Below, one piece after another: positions 52,229-61,311 of a DNA stretch of 64,000 bases. Below the pieces are notes generated by a model. The model ran no database searches, was not told where the DNA came from, and was given only the letters and a program-made list of their open reading frames with translations. This DNA is from Ruminococcus flavefaciens. Lineage in GTDB: Bacteria; Bacillota; Clostridia; Oscillospirales; Ruminococcaceae. A program made the position numbers and the translations under genes. Where the stretch lies: positions 248,001 to 312,000 of the forward strand of contig JAMPAU010000002.1 in the NCBI GenBank assembly GCA_023667045.1, in the 5' to 3' direction. Each line of letters starts with the position of its first letter. The stretch's first letter is position 1.

Positions 52229-52857
52229 TGAAAAAACCAATAAGAATAGCTCTCACTAAGGGCAGACTTGAAAAAGATACTATCGGTCTTTTCGACAAGC
52301 TCGGATTTGACTGCACAGCCGTTCACGAAAAAGGTAGAAAATTAATTCTGCCTATTCCGGACGCTAATATAGAGGTAGTGCTTGCAAAGGCAAACGATGT
52401 TATCACATATGTTGAACACGGCGTTTGCGATATGGGCGTTGTCGGCAAAGACACTATCATGGAAATGAGAGGAAAGTTTTTTGAACTCGTTGATTTGGGA
52501 TTCGGTCGCTGTAAGTTTGCACTGGCAACCAAAAAGGGTTACGATTTTTACAGCGGTTACGGCGTGAAGACTATCGCCACAAAGTACCCCAATGTCGCAA
52601 GAAACTTTTTCGAGAAGAAAGGCATGGACACGGAGATTATCAAGATTGAAGGCTCTGTTGAACTTGCACCTCTCCTTGAACTTGCCGACGGCATTGTTGA
52701 TATTGTAGAAACAGGCACTACACTAAAAGAAAACGGTCTGGAAGTAATCGAAGACGTTGCACCTATTTCCGCCCGTCTTATCGCTAACACCGTAAGCCTT
52801 AAACTCAGAAAGAACGAAATTGACAGGCTTATAACACTTATAGAGGAGAATTTATAA
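52228..52857 (+). CDS. hisG: ATP phosphoribosyltransferase, short form
   Basis: The protein has 209 aa, the short HisG that needs HisZ. It begins IRIALTKGRLEKDTIGLFDKLGFD; the PRPP-binding region is DGIVDIVETGTTLKENGL. It couples ATP and PRPP, the first and feedback-controlled step of histidine synthesis. Its stop overlaps the hisD start. Confidence 0.97.
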   Translation: MKKPIRIALTKGRLEKDTIGLFDKLGFDCTAVHEKGRKLILPIPDANIEVVLAKANDVITYVEHGVCDMGVVGKDTIMEMRGKFFELVDLGFGRCKFALATKKGYDFYSGYGVKTIATKYPNVARNFFEKKGMDTEIIKIEGSVELAPLLELADGIVDIVETGTTLKENGLEVIEDVAPISARLIANTVSLKLRKNEIDRLITLIEENL

Positions 52858-54140
52858 TGAAAAAAATTTATGCAGACGGCAAGGCAGAAGTTGAGTTCCT
52901 CAGCGAACTCGGCAGACGTGCCGGCGAAACAAACAAGGAAGTTACTGAGATTGTTTCAGCTATCATAGAAGACGTAAAAAACAACGGCGATTCAGCTATA
53001 AACAAATACACAATGAAGTTTGACGGCAAGCTTCCCGAATACTATGAAGTGCCAAGAGAAGTCATAAACGATGCAATGACAGAGGCAGACCCCGAATTTG
53101 TCAACGCACTCCTTGACGCTCAGGAAAATATAGCAGACTTCCACAACAGACAGGTTGAACAGGGCTTTATCAATGCCAAGGAAAACGGCGTTATTCTTGG
53201 ACAGCGTATCAGAGGTCTTGCAAGAGTAGGTCTGTATGTTCCGGGAGGAACAGCCGCATATCCGTCAAGCGTACTCATGAACGCCATACCGGCAAAAATC
53301 GCAGGAGTAAAAGAGTTGATTATGGTTACTCCTCCGCTCAAAGACGGCACGCCAAACAAGGATATACTTGTTGCTGCTGCTATATGCGGAGTTGACAGGG
53401 TATTCCTCGCCGGAGGTTCACAGGCTATAGCCGGACTTGCTTATGGTACAGAGACAATCCCGAAGTGCGACAAAATTGTAGGACCGGGAAATATTTTCGT
53501 TGCTACCGCTAAGAAACTTCTTTACGGCGTTGTTGACATTGACATGATAGCAGGACCAAGTGAAATTCTTGTACTTGCAGATGAAACTGCTAATCCGAAG
53601 TTCGCCGCTGCTGACCTTATGTCACAGGCAGAACACGATAAATTAGCCTCTGCAATAATGGTTACGACAAGCGAAAAACTCGCCGATGAGACTATCGCAG
53701 AAATAAACCGTCAGAAAGAATACCTGTCAAGAAAAGAAATCATTGAAAAATCGCTTGAAGATTACGGTGCAGTTATTATCACGGACAGCCGTGCAAAAGC
53801 CGTTGAGATTGCAAACGCAATAGCTCCGGAACACCTTGAAGTACTCATGGATAACCCTATGGAATTACTCGGCAGTCTCGACAATGCCGGCTCTGTATTC
53901 CTCGGACACTATGCAAGCGAACCACTCGGCGACTATTTTGCAGGTCCTAACCACGTACTCCCCACAAGCGGTACAGCAAGATTCTTCTCTCCGCTCGGAG
54001 TGGCAAGCTTTACAAAGCGTTCAAGTTACATCTACTACACTCGTGAGGCTCTCGAAGAAGCTAAAGACGATATTGTACTTATCGCTGAAAAGGAAGGTCT
54101 CACGGCTCACGCCAACGCTATCAAGGTACGTTTTGAATAA
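52857..54140 (+). CDS. hisD: Histidinol dehydrogenase
   Basis: The protein has 427 aa. Signatures: LYVPGGTAAYPSSVLMNAIPAKIAGV, IVGPGNIFVATAKK, and the zinc/catalytic region DLMSQAEHDK and NHVLPTSGTARF. It oxidises histidinol to histidine in two NAD+-linked steps, the last of the pathway. Confidence 0.98.
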   Translation: MKKIYADGKAEVEFLSELGRRAGETNKEVTEIVSAIIEDVKNNGDSAINKYTMKFDGKLPEYYEVPREVINDAMTEADPEFVNALLDAQENIADFHNRQVEQGFINAKENGVILGQRIRGLARVGLYVPGGTAAYPSSVLMNAIPAKIAGVKELIMVTPPLKDGTPNKDILVAAAICGVDRVFLAGGSQAIAGLAYGTETIPKCDKIVGPGNIFVATAKKLLYGVVDIDMIAGPSEILVLADETANPKFAAADLMSQAEHDKLASAIMVTTSEKLADETIAEINRQKEYLSRKEIIEKSLEDYGAVIITDSRAKAVEIANAIAPEHLEVLMDNPMELLGSLDNAGSVFLGHYASEPLGDYFAGPNHVLPTSGTARFFSPLGVASFTKRSSYIYYTREALEEAKDDIVLIAEKEGLTAHANAIKVRFE

Positions 54141-54160
54141 TTGAAAGGCAGTTGTTTCAG

Positions 54161-55222
54161 ATGATAAATAAATGGGAGGAAAATGTACGTCGGGTAGTGC
54201 CTTACACGCCCGGCGAACAGCCGAAAGACAAAAACATTATAAAACTAAATACCAACGAAAACCCTTATCCGCCTGCTCCGGCAGTGCGTGAAATTCTTGA
54301 TAATTTCGACGTTGCAAATATGCGTCTGTATCCTAATCCGGATTCTGAAATTTTAGTAAATGCACTTGCTGAAAGATATAATTTAAAACCCTCACAGGTG
54401 TTTGTGGGAGTAGGTTCTGACGACGTTATCTCAATGGCTTTCATGACTTTCTTTAACTCAGACAAGCCGGTACTTTTTCCGGACGTGACATACTCTTTCT
54501 ATGATGTATGGGCAGACGTTTATAAAATACCATACAAGACCTGTCCGCTCCGTGAGGACTTCACTATAAATCCCGACGACTACAAAAAGCAAAACGGCGG
54601 TATTATTTTCCCTAATCCGAATGCCCCCACAGGCGTGCTTGAAAGTCTTGATATGATTGAAGATATTGTCAAATCGAATCCGGATTCTGTAGTTATGATT
54701 GATGAGGCATATATAGATTTCGGCGGAAAAAGCTGTCTGCCGTTGATTGAAAAATACGACAATCTGCTTGTCATACAGACTTTTTCAAAATCTCGCTCAA
54801 TGGCAGGTATGCGTATAGGTTTTGCAATGGGCAGTGAAAAACTTATAAAATACATGAATGATGTTAAGTTTTCTGTCAACTCATACACCATGAACAGTGT
54901 TACACAGTTATGCGGTGCTGAGACTGTCCGTGACGAAAAATACTTCAATGATACTGTAAATAAAATTATTTCCACCCGTGAATACTCAAAGAAAAAACTC
55001 GCTGAACTGGGTTTCACTTTCACCGACTCAATGAGCAACTTTATCTTTGCAAGTCACATGGAAAAGAACGCCGGATATATCTTTGAGGAACTTAAAAAGC
55101 GTAAGATTTTCGTGCGTTACTGGAACAAGCCACGCATAAACAATTACATGAGAATTACAGTAGGCACTGACGAAGAAATGAACGCTCTGTTTAAGGCACT
55201 GGAGGAAATTCTTCATGAATGA
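54161..55222 (+). CDS. hisC: Histidinol-phosphate aminotransferase
   Basis: The protein has 353 aa from the ATG at 54161; a TTG at 54152 is only three bases after AAAGG. It is a fold-type I PLP enzyme: KLNTNENPYPPAP near the N-terminus, PNPNAPTG, IDEAYIDFGG, and the PLP Lys in TFSKSRSMAGMRIGFA. It converts imidazole-acetol phosphate to histidinol phosphate. hisB overlaps its end by 8 bp. Confidence 0.96.
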   Translation: MINKWEENVRRVVPYTPGEQPKDKNIIKLNTNENPYPPAPAVREILDNFDVANMRLYPNPDSEILVNALAERYNLKPSQVFVGVGSDDVISMAFMTFFNSDKPVLFPDVTYSFYDVWADVYKIPYKTCPLREDFTINPDDYKKQNGGIIFPNPNAPTGVLESLDMIEDIVKSNPDSVVMIDEAYIDFGGKSCLPLIEKYDNLLVIQTFSKSRSMAGMRIGFAMGSEKLIKYMNDVKFSVNSYTMNSVTQLCGAETVRDEKYFNDTVNKIISTREYSKKKLAELGFTFTDSMSNFIFASHMEKNAGYIFEELKKRKIFVRYWNKPRINNYMRITVGTDEEMNALFKALEEILHE

Positions 55223-55808
55223 TTTTACAAGAAAAGGAACAGTCACACGCACCACTAAAGAAACTGATATAAATATTTCAGTAACTCTTGACGGCATGGG
55301 AAAGGCTGATATTTCCACCGGAATAGGTTTTTTTGACCATATGCTCACGGCACTTTCCGTACACAGCGGTATAAGCATGACCGTAAAGGTGAAAGGCGAT
55401 TTGCACGTTGACTGTCACCACACTATAGAAGATACAGGAATAGCACTCGGACAGGCTCTCGGAATAGCACTTGGTAACAAGTCCGGAATAGTCCGCTATG
55501 GTACGGCATATATCCCTATGGACGAATCTTTAGCTATGGCAAGTCTCGACCTCAGCAACAGACCGTTTTTAGTTTTCAACTGTGATTTTACTAATCAGTC
55601 TTGCGGTGAGTACGATTTGTGCATGACAGAAGAATTTTTCCGTGCTTTTGCCTTTAATTCCGGAATGACTTTGCACATCAATCTGCTTTACGGCAGTAAC
55701 GACCACCACAAAGCAGAAGCCATATACAAGGCTGTCGCACACGCACTTAAGACAGCCGTTGCCAAAAACGCCGACGGTACTGTACTTTCAACAAAGGGGG
55801 TATTATAA
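55215..55808 (+). CDS. hisB: Imidazoleglycerol-phosphate dehydratase
   Basis: The protein is a 197-aa dehydratase domain only, with no N-terminal phosphatase as in E. coli. Metal-binding motifs: GFFDHMLTALSVHSG, DCHHTIEDTGIALGQA and NDHHKAEAIYKAVAHAL. The histidinol-phosphate phosphatase the pathway also needs was not found in this window. Confidence 0.97.
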   Translation: MNDFTRKGTVTRTTKETDINISVTLDGMGKADISTGIGFFDHMLTALSVHSGISMTVKVKGDLHVDCHHTIEDTGIALGQALGIALGNKSGIVRYGTAYIPMDESLAMASLDLSNRPFLVFNCDFTNQSCGEYDLCMTEEFFRAFAFNSGMTLHINLLYGSNDHHKAEAIYKAVAHALKTAVAKNADGTVLSTKGVL

Positions 55809-56411
55809 ATGATTGCGATTATCGACTACGGAGCAGGTAATATTTTCAGCGTGAAAAACGCCCTTGACTATCTCAGACTTGAAAGCCGTCTTGTTTCTGA
55901 CAGCGATTCAATTAAAAATGCCGACGCTGTAATTCTGCCCGGCGTGGGAGCATTTCCGTCAGCTATGAAAATGCTTGAAAACTCCGGACTTATAGACACA
56001 ATCAAGGAACAGGCAAAAATAAAGCCATTTCTGGGAATATGTCTCGGAATGCAGTTGATTTTTGAAAAGGGTTATGAATTTGAGGAATGCGACGGTCTCG
56101 GACTGATAAAAGGCTCTGTTCGCAAAATGGAAAACACAGATTTAATAATCCCGCACATGGGCTGGAATAAGCTTGAAAAGCTGAATGACTGCAAACTCCT
56201 TGACGGTATCGGCGACAATGAGTATGTATATTTCGTTCACTCGTATAAAGCAGAATGCGACGACAAGGATATTTCTGCATACTGCGAGTACGGCGGACGT
56301 GTTCCAGCACTCGTACACGACGGAAAATATGTTTACGGAGCACAGTTCCACCCCGAAAAAAGTGGTGAGACTGGTTTGAAAATACTGAAAAATTTCGGAG
56401 GTCTGATATGA
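55809..56411 (+). CDS. hisH: Imidazole glycerol phosphate synthase, glutamine amidotransferase subunit
   Basis: The protein has 200 aa, a class I glutaminase: the nucleophile Cys in FLGICLGMQLIFE, the His/Glu pair in QFHPEKSG. It supplies ammonia to HisF, whose gene is 2 kb downstream. AGGGGG precedes the ATG; hisA overlaps by 4 bp. Confidence 0.97.
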   Translation: MIAIIDYGAGNIFSVKNALDYLRLESRLVSDSDSIKNADAVILPGVGAFPSAMKMLENSGLIDTIKEQAKIKPFLGICLGMQLIFEKGYEFEECDGLGLIKGSVRKMENTDLIIPHMGWNKLEKLNDCKLLDGIGDNEYVYFVHSYKAECDDKDISAYCEYGGRVPALVHDGKYVYGAQFHPEKSGETGLKILKNFGGLI

Positions 56412-57136
56412 TTATTTTACCTGCTATCGACATAAAAGACGGCAACTGTGTAAGGCTTTTCAAGGGGGATTTTTCAACCGTTGAAAAAGTAGCCTCCGAC
56501 TATCTCGAAACGGCAAAAAGCTTTGAAAATGCCGGTGCTGAATGGATTCACATGGTTGACCTCGACGGTGCAAAAGAGGGCAGACCAGTAAACACAAAAA
56601 TATACACAGACGTTGCCGAAAAAACTAACCTCAAAGTAGAGTTAGGCGGAGGTATCAGAAGTCTTGAAACGATTCAGGAATACTTGGATATGGGTATTTC
56701 AAGGGTAATTCTCGGCTCTGTGGCACTCAAAAATCCTAAACTCGTCCGTGACGCTGTTGAAAAATTCGGCAGTGAAAAAATAGTAGTCGGAATTGACGCT
56801 ATGAACGGCATGGTAGCTACTGAGGGCTGGCTTGAAACTTCCAACGTTAACTATATCGACCTCGCAAATCAGATGATAAAGTCCGGTGTTAAATATTTTA
56901 TCTTCACGGACATCTCAAAGGACGGTACGCTTTCCGGCGTGAACAAGGAACAGTTACAGGCACTCGCCGACGGTACAGAAAACTGCAATATCATTGCAAG
57001 CGGTGGCGTTCATACAATGGACGACATAAAGGCTTGTAAAGCTATGGGACTTTATGGCACTATCTGCGGAAAGTCAATCTACAAAGGCACTCTTGACTTA
57101 AAGCAGGCTATTGAATATGCTGAAAAAAATTCTTAA
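56408..57136 (+). CDS. hisA: ProFAR isomerase
   Basis: The protein is a 242-aa beta/alpha barrel: ILPAIDIKDGNCVRLFKGDF with the first catalytic Asp, VDLDGAKEGRPVN, ELGGGIRS, and the second half with FIFTDISKDGTLSG. It performs the Amadori rearrangement of ProFAR. Coupled to hisH. The next small gene begins inside its 3' end. Confidence 0.97.
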   Translation: MIILPAIDIKDGNCVRLFKGDFSTVEKVASDYLETAKSFENAGAEWIHMVDLDGAKEGRPVNTKIYTDVAEKTNLKVELGGGIRSLETIQEYLDMGISRVILGSVALKNPKLVRDAVEKFGSEKIVVGIDAMNGMVATEGWLETSNVNYIDLANQMIKSGVKYFIFTDISKDGTLSGVNKEQLQALADGTENCNIIASGGVHTMDDIKACKAMGLYGTICGKSIYKGTLDLKQAIEYAEKNS

Positions 57137-57347
57137 AATATTTTTAGTTATTTTGAGTTTGTGGCTGTGTATCGGAATAACTGACTATATACTTGTTGCG
57201 GTTATGAACAAAAAACCTGTTTTCTGTTCGACGGACGAATGCTGTCATTATTCCGGTATCGGCTATGGATTTGAGATTTATACAAATGAATATGTATTCT
57301 ATATTTTCGGTCATTGCATAGACTGTAATTTTACTAACGGAGCATAA
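57117..57347 (+). CDS. Small Cys-rich secreted or anchored protein
   Basis: The protein has 76 aa from the ATG at 57117, overlapping the hisA end by 20 bp. MLKKILKIFLVILSLWLCIGITDYILV is a signal or anchor; the short exported part has five Cys (FCSTDECCHY, GHCIDC). No family was recognised. First of four small genes set between hisA and hisF. Confidence 0.6.
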   Translation: MLKKILKIFLVILSLWLCIGITDYILVAVMNKKPVFCSTDECCHYSGIGYGFEIYTNEYVFYIFGHCIDCNFTNGA

Positions 57348-57348
57348 C

Positions 57349-57789
57349 ATGGAAATAAAAAGACTCCTCACAGAAATAAAATATGAAAAGTCATATGACG
57401 AAATAAAAGCATTGATTTCCGAAATGACTAATCCGGTACTTCTGCATATGACAGCGGTTAATTACAACTGGGACGACGGCTTCGATATTCCGGAGTGCAT
57501 TATTCAGAATAAACACTGCGATTTAGGTACGGCACTCATGATTTTTGATTTTGCTGACGGTTATTCATTTCTGTTTGACAATGAAGAAATCACAGACACA
57601 GACTGGAAAAATTTCATTGAAAAATTAAAGCTTGAAATACAGAATGGAAAGTTTAAAACGCATAAAATAAAATATCTGCCCGAATTGTCACGTACCGGCA
57701 AGCTAAGAATAAAAAAGTTATATCCGGATTTGGACGGCGTATTTTTAGAGGGAACTTCCGGCAAAGAAATAGAGCTGATAATTGTATAG
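57349..57789 (+). CDS. DUF4274-like protein
   Basis: The soluble protein has 146 aa. The middle part NYNWDDGFDIPECIIQNKHCDLGTALMIFDFADGY fits DUF4274, where a 'NWD.G...P..i......CdlgtaL..F' pattern is characteristic. DUF4274 has no established function. GGAG lies upstream, and it starts one base after the stop of the preceding gene. Inside the his operon. Confidence 0.8.
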   Translation: MEIKRLLTEIKYEKSYDEIKALISEMTNPVLLHMTAVNYNWDDGFDIPECIIQNKHCDLGTALMIFDFADGYSFLFDNEEITDTDWKNFIEKLKLEIQNGKFKTHKIKYLPELSRTGKLRIKKLYPDLDGVFLEGTSGKEIELIIV

Positions 57790-57803
57790 AGGGCTGTTAT
57801 GGA

Positions 57804-58001
57804 ATGATAATCAGAAAAATTATATTATTAAAATGGTTGATTCTGCCTGTCATTCTATGTTTACGATTAGTAACTGTTGAGGTTTCGGGACTGATTTTCT
57901 GTATTCCTTTCTGTGATGTATTTTGCTTTTATGAAAATTATCATGAATCAGACAATAAAAGAAATACAATTGTAGATTGTAAAGTGCGCATGAATAATTA
58001 A
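57804..58001 (+). CDS. Small membrane protein, hypothetical
   Basis: The protein has 65 aa. A hydrophobic N-terminal half (IILLKWLILPVILCLRLVTVEVSGLIFCIPF) is followed by a short polar tail ending CKVRMNN. GAGGG lies about 10 bases upstream of the ATG. It resembles the other Cys-containing small gene at 57117 in plan, though not clearly in sequence. Confidence 0.45.
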   Translation: MIIRKIILLKWLILPVILCLRLVTVEVSGLIFCIPFCDVFCFYENYHESDNKRNTIVDCKVRMNN

Positions 58002-58003
58002 AT

Positions 58004-58035
58004 CCTTTCTGCAAATATTTTTTGCAGAAAGGAGG
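58004..58035 (+). promoter_or_regulatory. Hairpin occluding the ribosome site of the next gene
   Basis: CCTTTCTGCAAA pairs perfectly with TTTGCAGAAAGG (12 bp, 5-nt loop). The right arm runs into the AAAGGAGGG ribosome site of the gene at 58039, so folding would partly hide it. No T tract follows, so it is not a terminator on this strand. Confidence 0.55.
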
Positions 58036-58038
58036 GTT

Positions 58039-58419
58039 ATGATGTTTGAACAAGACTATATCATGAGACAAATACATCAGATTATAGAAGTACTGGTTAA
58101 ACTATTATTTAATGTTGAAAATCAATATCTGTCTATAAATCTGATAAAAGATACAGAAACAAAAGAATCGGCAGATTATATGCTGAAAAATATAGACATA
58201 GGAAATATCCATGAAGCTGAAAATAAACTGTTTGAAATGACAGAAAACAGAACTATGGACAGTCTTTTAGCAGGACTTATTTTCTACTCACATCTTAATG
58301 AAAAAGATGATGATTATCTGGAAATAAGTGGTTTTAGCCGTGATGAAGTTGAAAACGGCATAAAGCGTTTGCTTTCAGAATATGGATTGGAGACTATGGC
58401 AGATTTATTTTTCTATTAA
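58039..58419 (+). CDS. DUF6483-like helical protein
   Basis: The protein has 126 aa, or 125 from a second ATG. It starts MMFEQDYIMRQIHQIIEVLVKLLF, the kind of start seen in DUF6483 proteins of Clostridia, and continues as helical repeats (a TPR-like region around ADYMLKNIDIGNIHEAENKLFEM). It is cytoplasmic; the function is unknown. Preceded by the ribosome-site hairpin and followed by a hairpin before hisF. Confidence 0.7.
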   Translation: MMFEQDYIMRQIHQIIEVLVKLLFNVENQYLSINLIKDTETKESADYMLKNIDIGNIHEAENKLFEMTENRTMDSLLAGLIFYSHLNEKDDDYLEISGFSRDEVENGIKRLLSEYGLETMADLFFY

Positions 58420-58430
58420 TTGATTAAGAG

Positions 58431-58474
58431 AGCCTGTTCAGTATCTGTACATAAAATACACTGAGCAGGTTCTC
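58431..58474 (+). terminator. Possible attenuator/terminator before hisF
   Basis: CCTGTTCAGT pairs with ACTGAGCAGG (one G-T) around a 17-nt loop. Only TTCT follows, so termination would be partial. Confidence 0.45.
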
Positions 58475-58499
58475 GAAAAATATAAAGGAGGCTGAAAAA

Positions 58500-59255
58500 A
58501 TGCTTGCAAAAAGAATAATCCCGTGTCTTGATGTACGCAACGGCAAGGTAGTAAAGGGCGTTAATTTTGAGGGAGTGCGTGACGTTGGCGACCCTGTGGA
58601 GTGTGCCGAAGAATACAACAGACAGGGTGCTGATGAGATTGTATTCTATGATATAACCGCATCTTTCGAGGGACGTGGCGTATTTCTCGACGTTGTAAGG
58701 GAAACCGCTAAAAAAGTATTCGTACCGCTCACTGTCGGCGGTGGCATAAAGACAGTTGATGACATACGTGAAACACTCCGTGCAGGTGCGGATAAAGTTT
58801 CTGTGAACTCGCAAGCCGTAAAGAATCCTCAGCTTATACATGACGGTGCGGACATATTCGGCAGTCAGTGCATATGCGTTGGAATAGACGCTAAAAAAAT
58901 TGCCGACCACAAGTGGACAGTCTACATTAACGGCGGTCGTGTTGATATGGGTCTTGATTTGATAGACTGGGTTCACCAGATTGAAAAGCTCGGAGCAGGT
59001 GAAATCTGTCTGAACTCCATTGACGCTGACGGCACTAAAAATGGTTTTGACATCGAGATGCTGAAAGCTGTATGCGACAATTGCAGTATTCCGGTTATCG
59101 CAAGCGGTGGTGCAGGAAAGATAAACGACTTTGTGGAAGTCTTTGAAAAAACAGGTGCAACAGCAGCACTTGCCGCTTCGCTATTCCATTTCAGAGAACT
59201 TACCGTACAGGAAGTAAAATCATACTGCCATGACAGAAACATTACAGTAAGGTGA
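58500..59255 (+). CDS. hisF: Imidazole glycerol phosphate synthase, cyclase subunit
   Basis: The protein is a 251-aa barrel starting [25 protein letters not shown]; phosphate-binding LTVGGGIK and [16 protein letters not shown] follow, and the catalytic Asp lie in CLD and DADG. It uses HisH ammonia to form imidazole glycerol phosphate and AICAR. AAGGAGG precedes the ATG. Confidence 0.98.
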   Translation: MLAKRIIPCLDVRNGKVVKGVNFEGVRDVGDPVECAEEYNRQGADEIVFYDITASFEGRGVFLDVVRETAKKVFVPLTVGGGIKTVDDIRETLRAGADKVSVNSQAVKNPQLIHDGADIFGSQCICVGIDAKKIADHKWTVYINGGRVDMGLDLIDWVHQIEKLGAGEICLNSIDADGTKNGFDIEMLKAVCDNCSIPVIASGGAGKINDFVEVFEKTGATAALAASLFHFRELTVQEVKSYCHDRNITVR

Positions 59256-59584
59256 AAACGCTGAATAAAATCTATCCGCTGATTTATGGTTTTTTCGGCA
59301 GTCTCGGATTTATATGCTGTATAAATATTCTGCTTAACTTTGACTATAAAGTTTCGGCACACCCATATGCACATCCATTCTGTCTGATAGCCGGAAGTCT
59401 TTCGCTTTTTATATGTATGGCGGTATTCTGTATTGACGTGACGGCTTTTATAGACGAGGAAAGAAAAATACGTCGTTTTATGCGGACAATTGGCATAACT
59501 TTAATATCATTCATAGGCTGTGCATTTATGTGGTCGGAATTATGGTCGGCGGTAAGCAGATTTTTACAGTACAAAGGGTGGTGA
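59252..59584 (+). CDS. Three-helix membrane protein, hypothetical
   Basis: The protein has 110 aa from a GTG that overlaps the hisF stop by 4 bases. Three hydrophobic segments ([43 protein letters not shown] and [19 protein letters not shown]) lie in a short chain. No family was recognised. Its position within the his operon suggests co-expression, not a known pathway step. Confidence 0.6.
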   Translation: MKTLNKIYPLIYGFFGSLGFICCINILLNFDYKVSAHPYAHPFCLIAGSLSLFICMAVFCIDVTAFIDEERKIRRFMRTIGITLISFIGCAFMWSELWSAVSRFLQYKGW

Positions 59585-59588
59585 TAGT

Positions 59589-59993
59589 TTGGACATAGTC
59601 TACAAAGACACTCACGATTTCAGCCGTGAACAGCTTAAAGATTTATTCCTGTCTGTTGAATGGTCTTCGGGGCATTATCCCGACAAACTCGTGACGGCAA
59701 TGAAAAACTTTGAGACTGTATTTTCCGCATGGGACGGCGATAAGCTTATAGGCATGATATGTGCCATGGACGACGGAATTATGACAGCATATATTCACTA
59801 TCTGCTTGTAAATCCCGAATATCAAAACAAAAAAATAGGCAGGGAGCTTGTCAGAATGGCAAAGGAAAAATATGCTGACTATCTGAGAATCGTCGTGGTT
59901 GCATATGATTCTGAACTTGCTTTTTATGAAAAATGCGGTTTTAAAAAATCAGATAATGCAAGTCCGATGTTTATAACGTCATTATGGACTTAG
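59589..59993 (+). CDS. GNAT-family N-acetyltransferase
   Basis: The protein has 134 aa from a TTG start with GGTGGTGAT upstream. The acetyl-CoA site is in [24 protein letters not shown], and the last strand/helix has [17 protein letters not shown]. The substrate is unknown. It is 13 bp ahead of hisI, so it is transcribed with the his genes. Confidence 0.9.
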   Translation: MDIVYKDTHDFSREQLKDLFLSVEWSSGHYPDKLVTAMKNFETVFSAWDGDKLIGMICAMDDGIMTAYIHYLLVNPEYQNKKIGRELVRMAKEKYADYLRIVVVAYDSELAFYEKCGFKKSDNASPMFITSLWT

Positions 59994-60006
59994 AAAGGAG
60001 ATTGAA

Positions 60007-60354
60007 ATGATAAAAGTTAACTTAAACGACCTTGATAAATTTTTTGTCAAGGGTGAACTCATTCCGACTATCTGCTATGAAGTGAACACTAAAACCGTTC
60101 TTATGCTTGCATACATGAACAAGGAGAGCCTTAAAAAGACCCTTGAAACAGGCTATACATGGTTCTGGAGCAGGTCGAGGCAGGAATACTGGAACAAAGG
60201 TGCTACTTCCGGACATCTACAGAAAGTAATTTCCATTTACGGCGACTGCGACAATGACACGCTTTTAGTCAATGTCGAGCAGACGGGTGTTGCTTGCCAT
60301 ACCGGAAGCTATAGCTGTTTCTTTAATGAAATCTACAATAACAAGGAGAATTAA
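60007..60354 (+). CDS. hisI: Phosphoribosyl-AMP cyclohydrolase
   Basis: The protein has 115 aa and is the separate cyclohydrolase. Signatures: [37 protein letters not shown], and the zinc part [26 protein letters not shown]. It opens the purine ring of phosphoribosyl-AMP. hisE begins 2 bases later. Confidence 0.98.
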   Translation: MIKVNLNDLDKFFVKGELIPTICYEVNTKTVLMLAYMNKESLKKTLETGYTWFWSRSRQEYWNKGATSGHLQKVISIYGDCDNDTLLVNVEQTGVACHTGSYSCFFNEIYNNKEN

Positions 60355-60355
60355 T

Positions 60356-60694
60356 ATGACTGTTTATGAAGAAATTTTTGAAGTAATCAAGGAAAGAAAA
60401 AAGCAGTACGAAAACGGTACATCTGCTGAAAATTCGTATACCTGCTATCTTTTTGACAAGGGCGTTGACAAGATATGCAAGAAAGTAGGCGAGGAAGCAA
60501 CAGAAACTGTAATCGCTGCAAAAAACGGAGACAACGACGAGTTGATGAACGAAATCAACGACTTACTGTATCATGTCATGGTACTCTGTGCAAATCAAGG
60601 TCTTGAATGGTCTGACGTTGAAAAGGTTCTTGATGAAAGAAACGAAAAAATCGGCAACCTTAAAAAATTCCATGAGGTTGACAAAAACACGTGA
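60356..60694 (+). CDS. hisE: Phosphoribosyl-ATP pyrophosphatase
   Basis: The protein has 112 aa from the ATG at 60356 (AAGGAG upstream); a longer frame overlaps hisI and is rejected. An all-alpha MazG-like fold: YTCYLFDKGVDKICKKVGEEATETVIAAKN and ELMNEINDLLYHVMVLC. It removes pyrophosphate from phosphoribosyl-ATP, before HisI. Confidence 0.97.
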   Translation: MTVYEEIFEVIKERKKQYENGTSAENSYTCYLFDKGVDKICKKVGEEATETVIAAKNGDNDELMNEINDLLYHVMVLCANQGLEWSDVEKVLDERNEKIGNLKKFHEVDKNT

Positions 60695-61173
60695 TTTACA
60701 GGATTTCAAAGTACAATCCTAAAAGTTATTCTGACGAATGGACTTCAGTTACAGATGTCGGCGATAAGCGTTATAATCTGACTATCGGTGAGTACTTAAG
60801 ATATGAAGAACTATACATACAAAGTCTTATGACGGTAATCAATGACGATATAAAAAGTATTGTCAGAATAGAGAATTTTGAAGAAATCCAAAAACGGACA
60901 GGAAGTTTTGCAGATAAATCCGTGATGAATATATATGAAAAAGACTATCAGAGCGGTATATATAAATCACTTTACAACGGTGTACATGAGTTTGAATACA
61001 GCGATATTCTGGCACTTGTGAAAATTATGCTGAGGGAAGAAGCATGGTTTGTGATTGTTACTGACCGATATAAAATTGATGTCGGATATGATTACTATAT
61101 TCATATACATACAGAGGGATTTTTAAAGCCGGATAATCTGCCGGAAGGTATTTTCTTTGAAAGACAACTATAA
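60691..61173 (+). CDS. Hypothetical protein at the end of the his operon
   Basis: The protein has 160 aa from a GTG overlapping the hisE stop by 4 bases, with GAGG 12 bases upstream. It is soluble, with many aromatics (YISKYNPKSYSDEW-type start, VGYDYYIHIHTEGF near the end). Size and composition are like small immunity-type proteins, but no family is certain. A terminator follows directly, so it is the last gene of the operon. Confidence 0.7.
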   Translation: MIYRISKYNPKSYSDEWTSVTDVGDKRYNLTIGEYLRYEELYIQSLMTVINDDIKSIVRIENFEEIQKRTGSFADKSVMNIYEKDYQSGIYKSLYNGVHEFEYSDILALVKIMLREEAWFVIVTDRYKIDVGYDYYIHIHTEGFLKPDNLPEGIFFERQL

Positions 61174-61178
61174 AAATA

Positions 61179-61213
61179 TTGAGCGGGATTTTTTACGTCC
61201 TGCTCATTTTTTG
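61179..61213 (+). terminator. Terminator of the his operon
   Basis: GAGCGGGA pairs with TCCTGCTC (one G-T), followed by A and six T. Confidence 0.85.
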
Positions 61214-61249
61214 TACCATTAATGTTTTAGGCTGTATAAATAAAAAAAC

Positions 61250-61278
61250 TTGATTTTGTTGTTATTTTCTGTTATAAT
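61250..61278 (+). promoter_or_regulatory. Promoter of the pectate lyase gene
   Basis: TTGATT and TATAAT are separated by 17 bp, about 33 bp before the ATG. Confidence 0.65.
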
Positions 61279-61311
61279 ATCAGTATAATAAATATCGGGA
61301 GGTTATTAATT

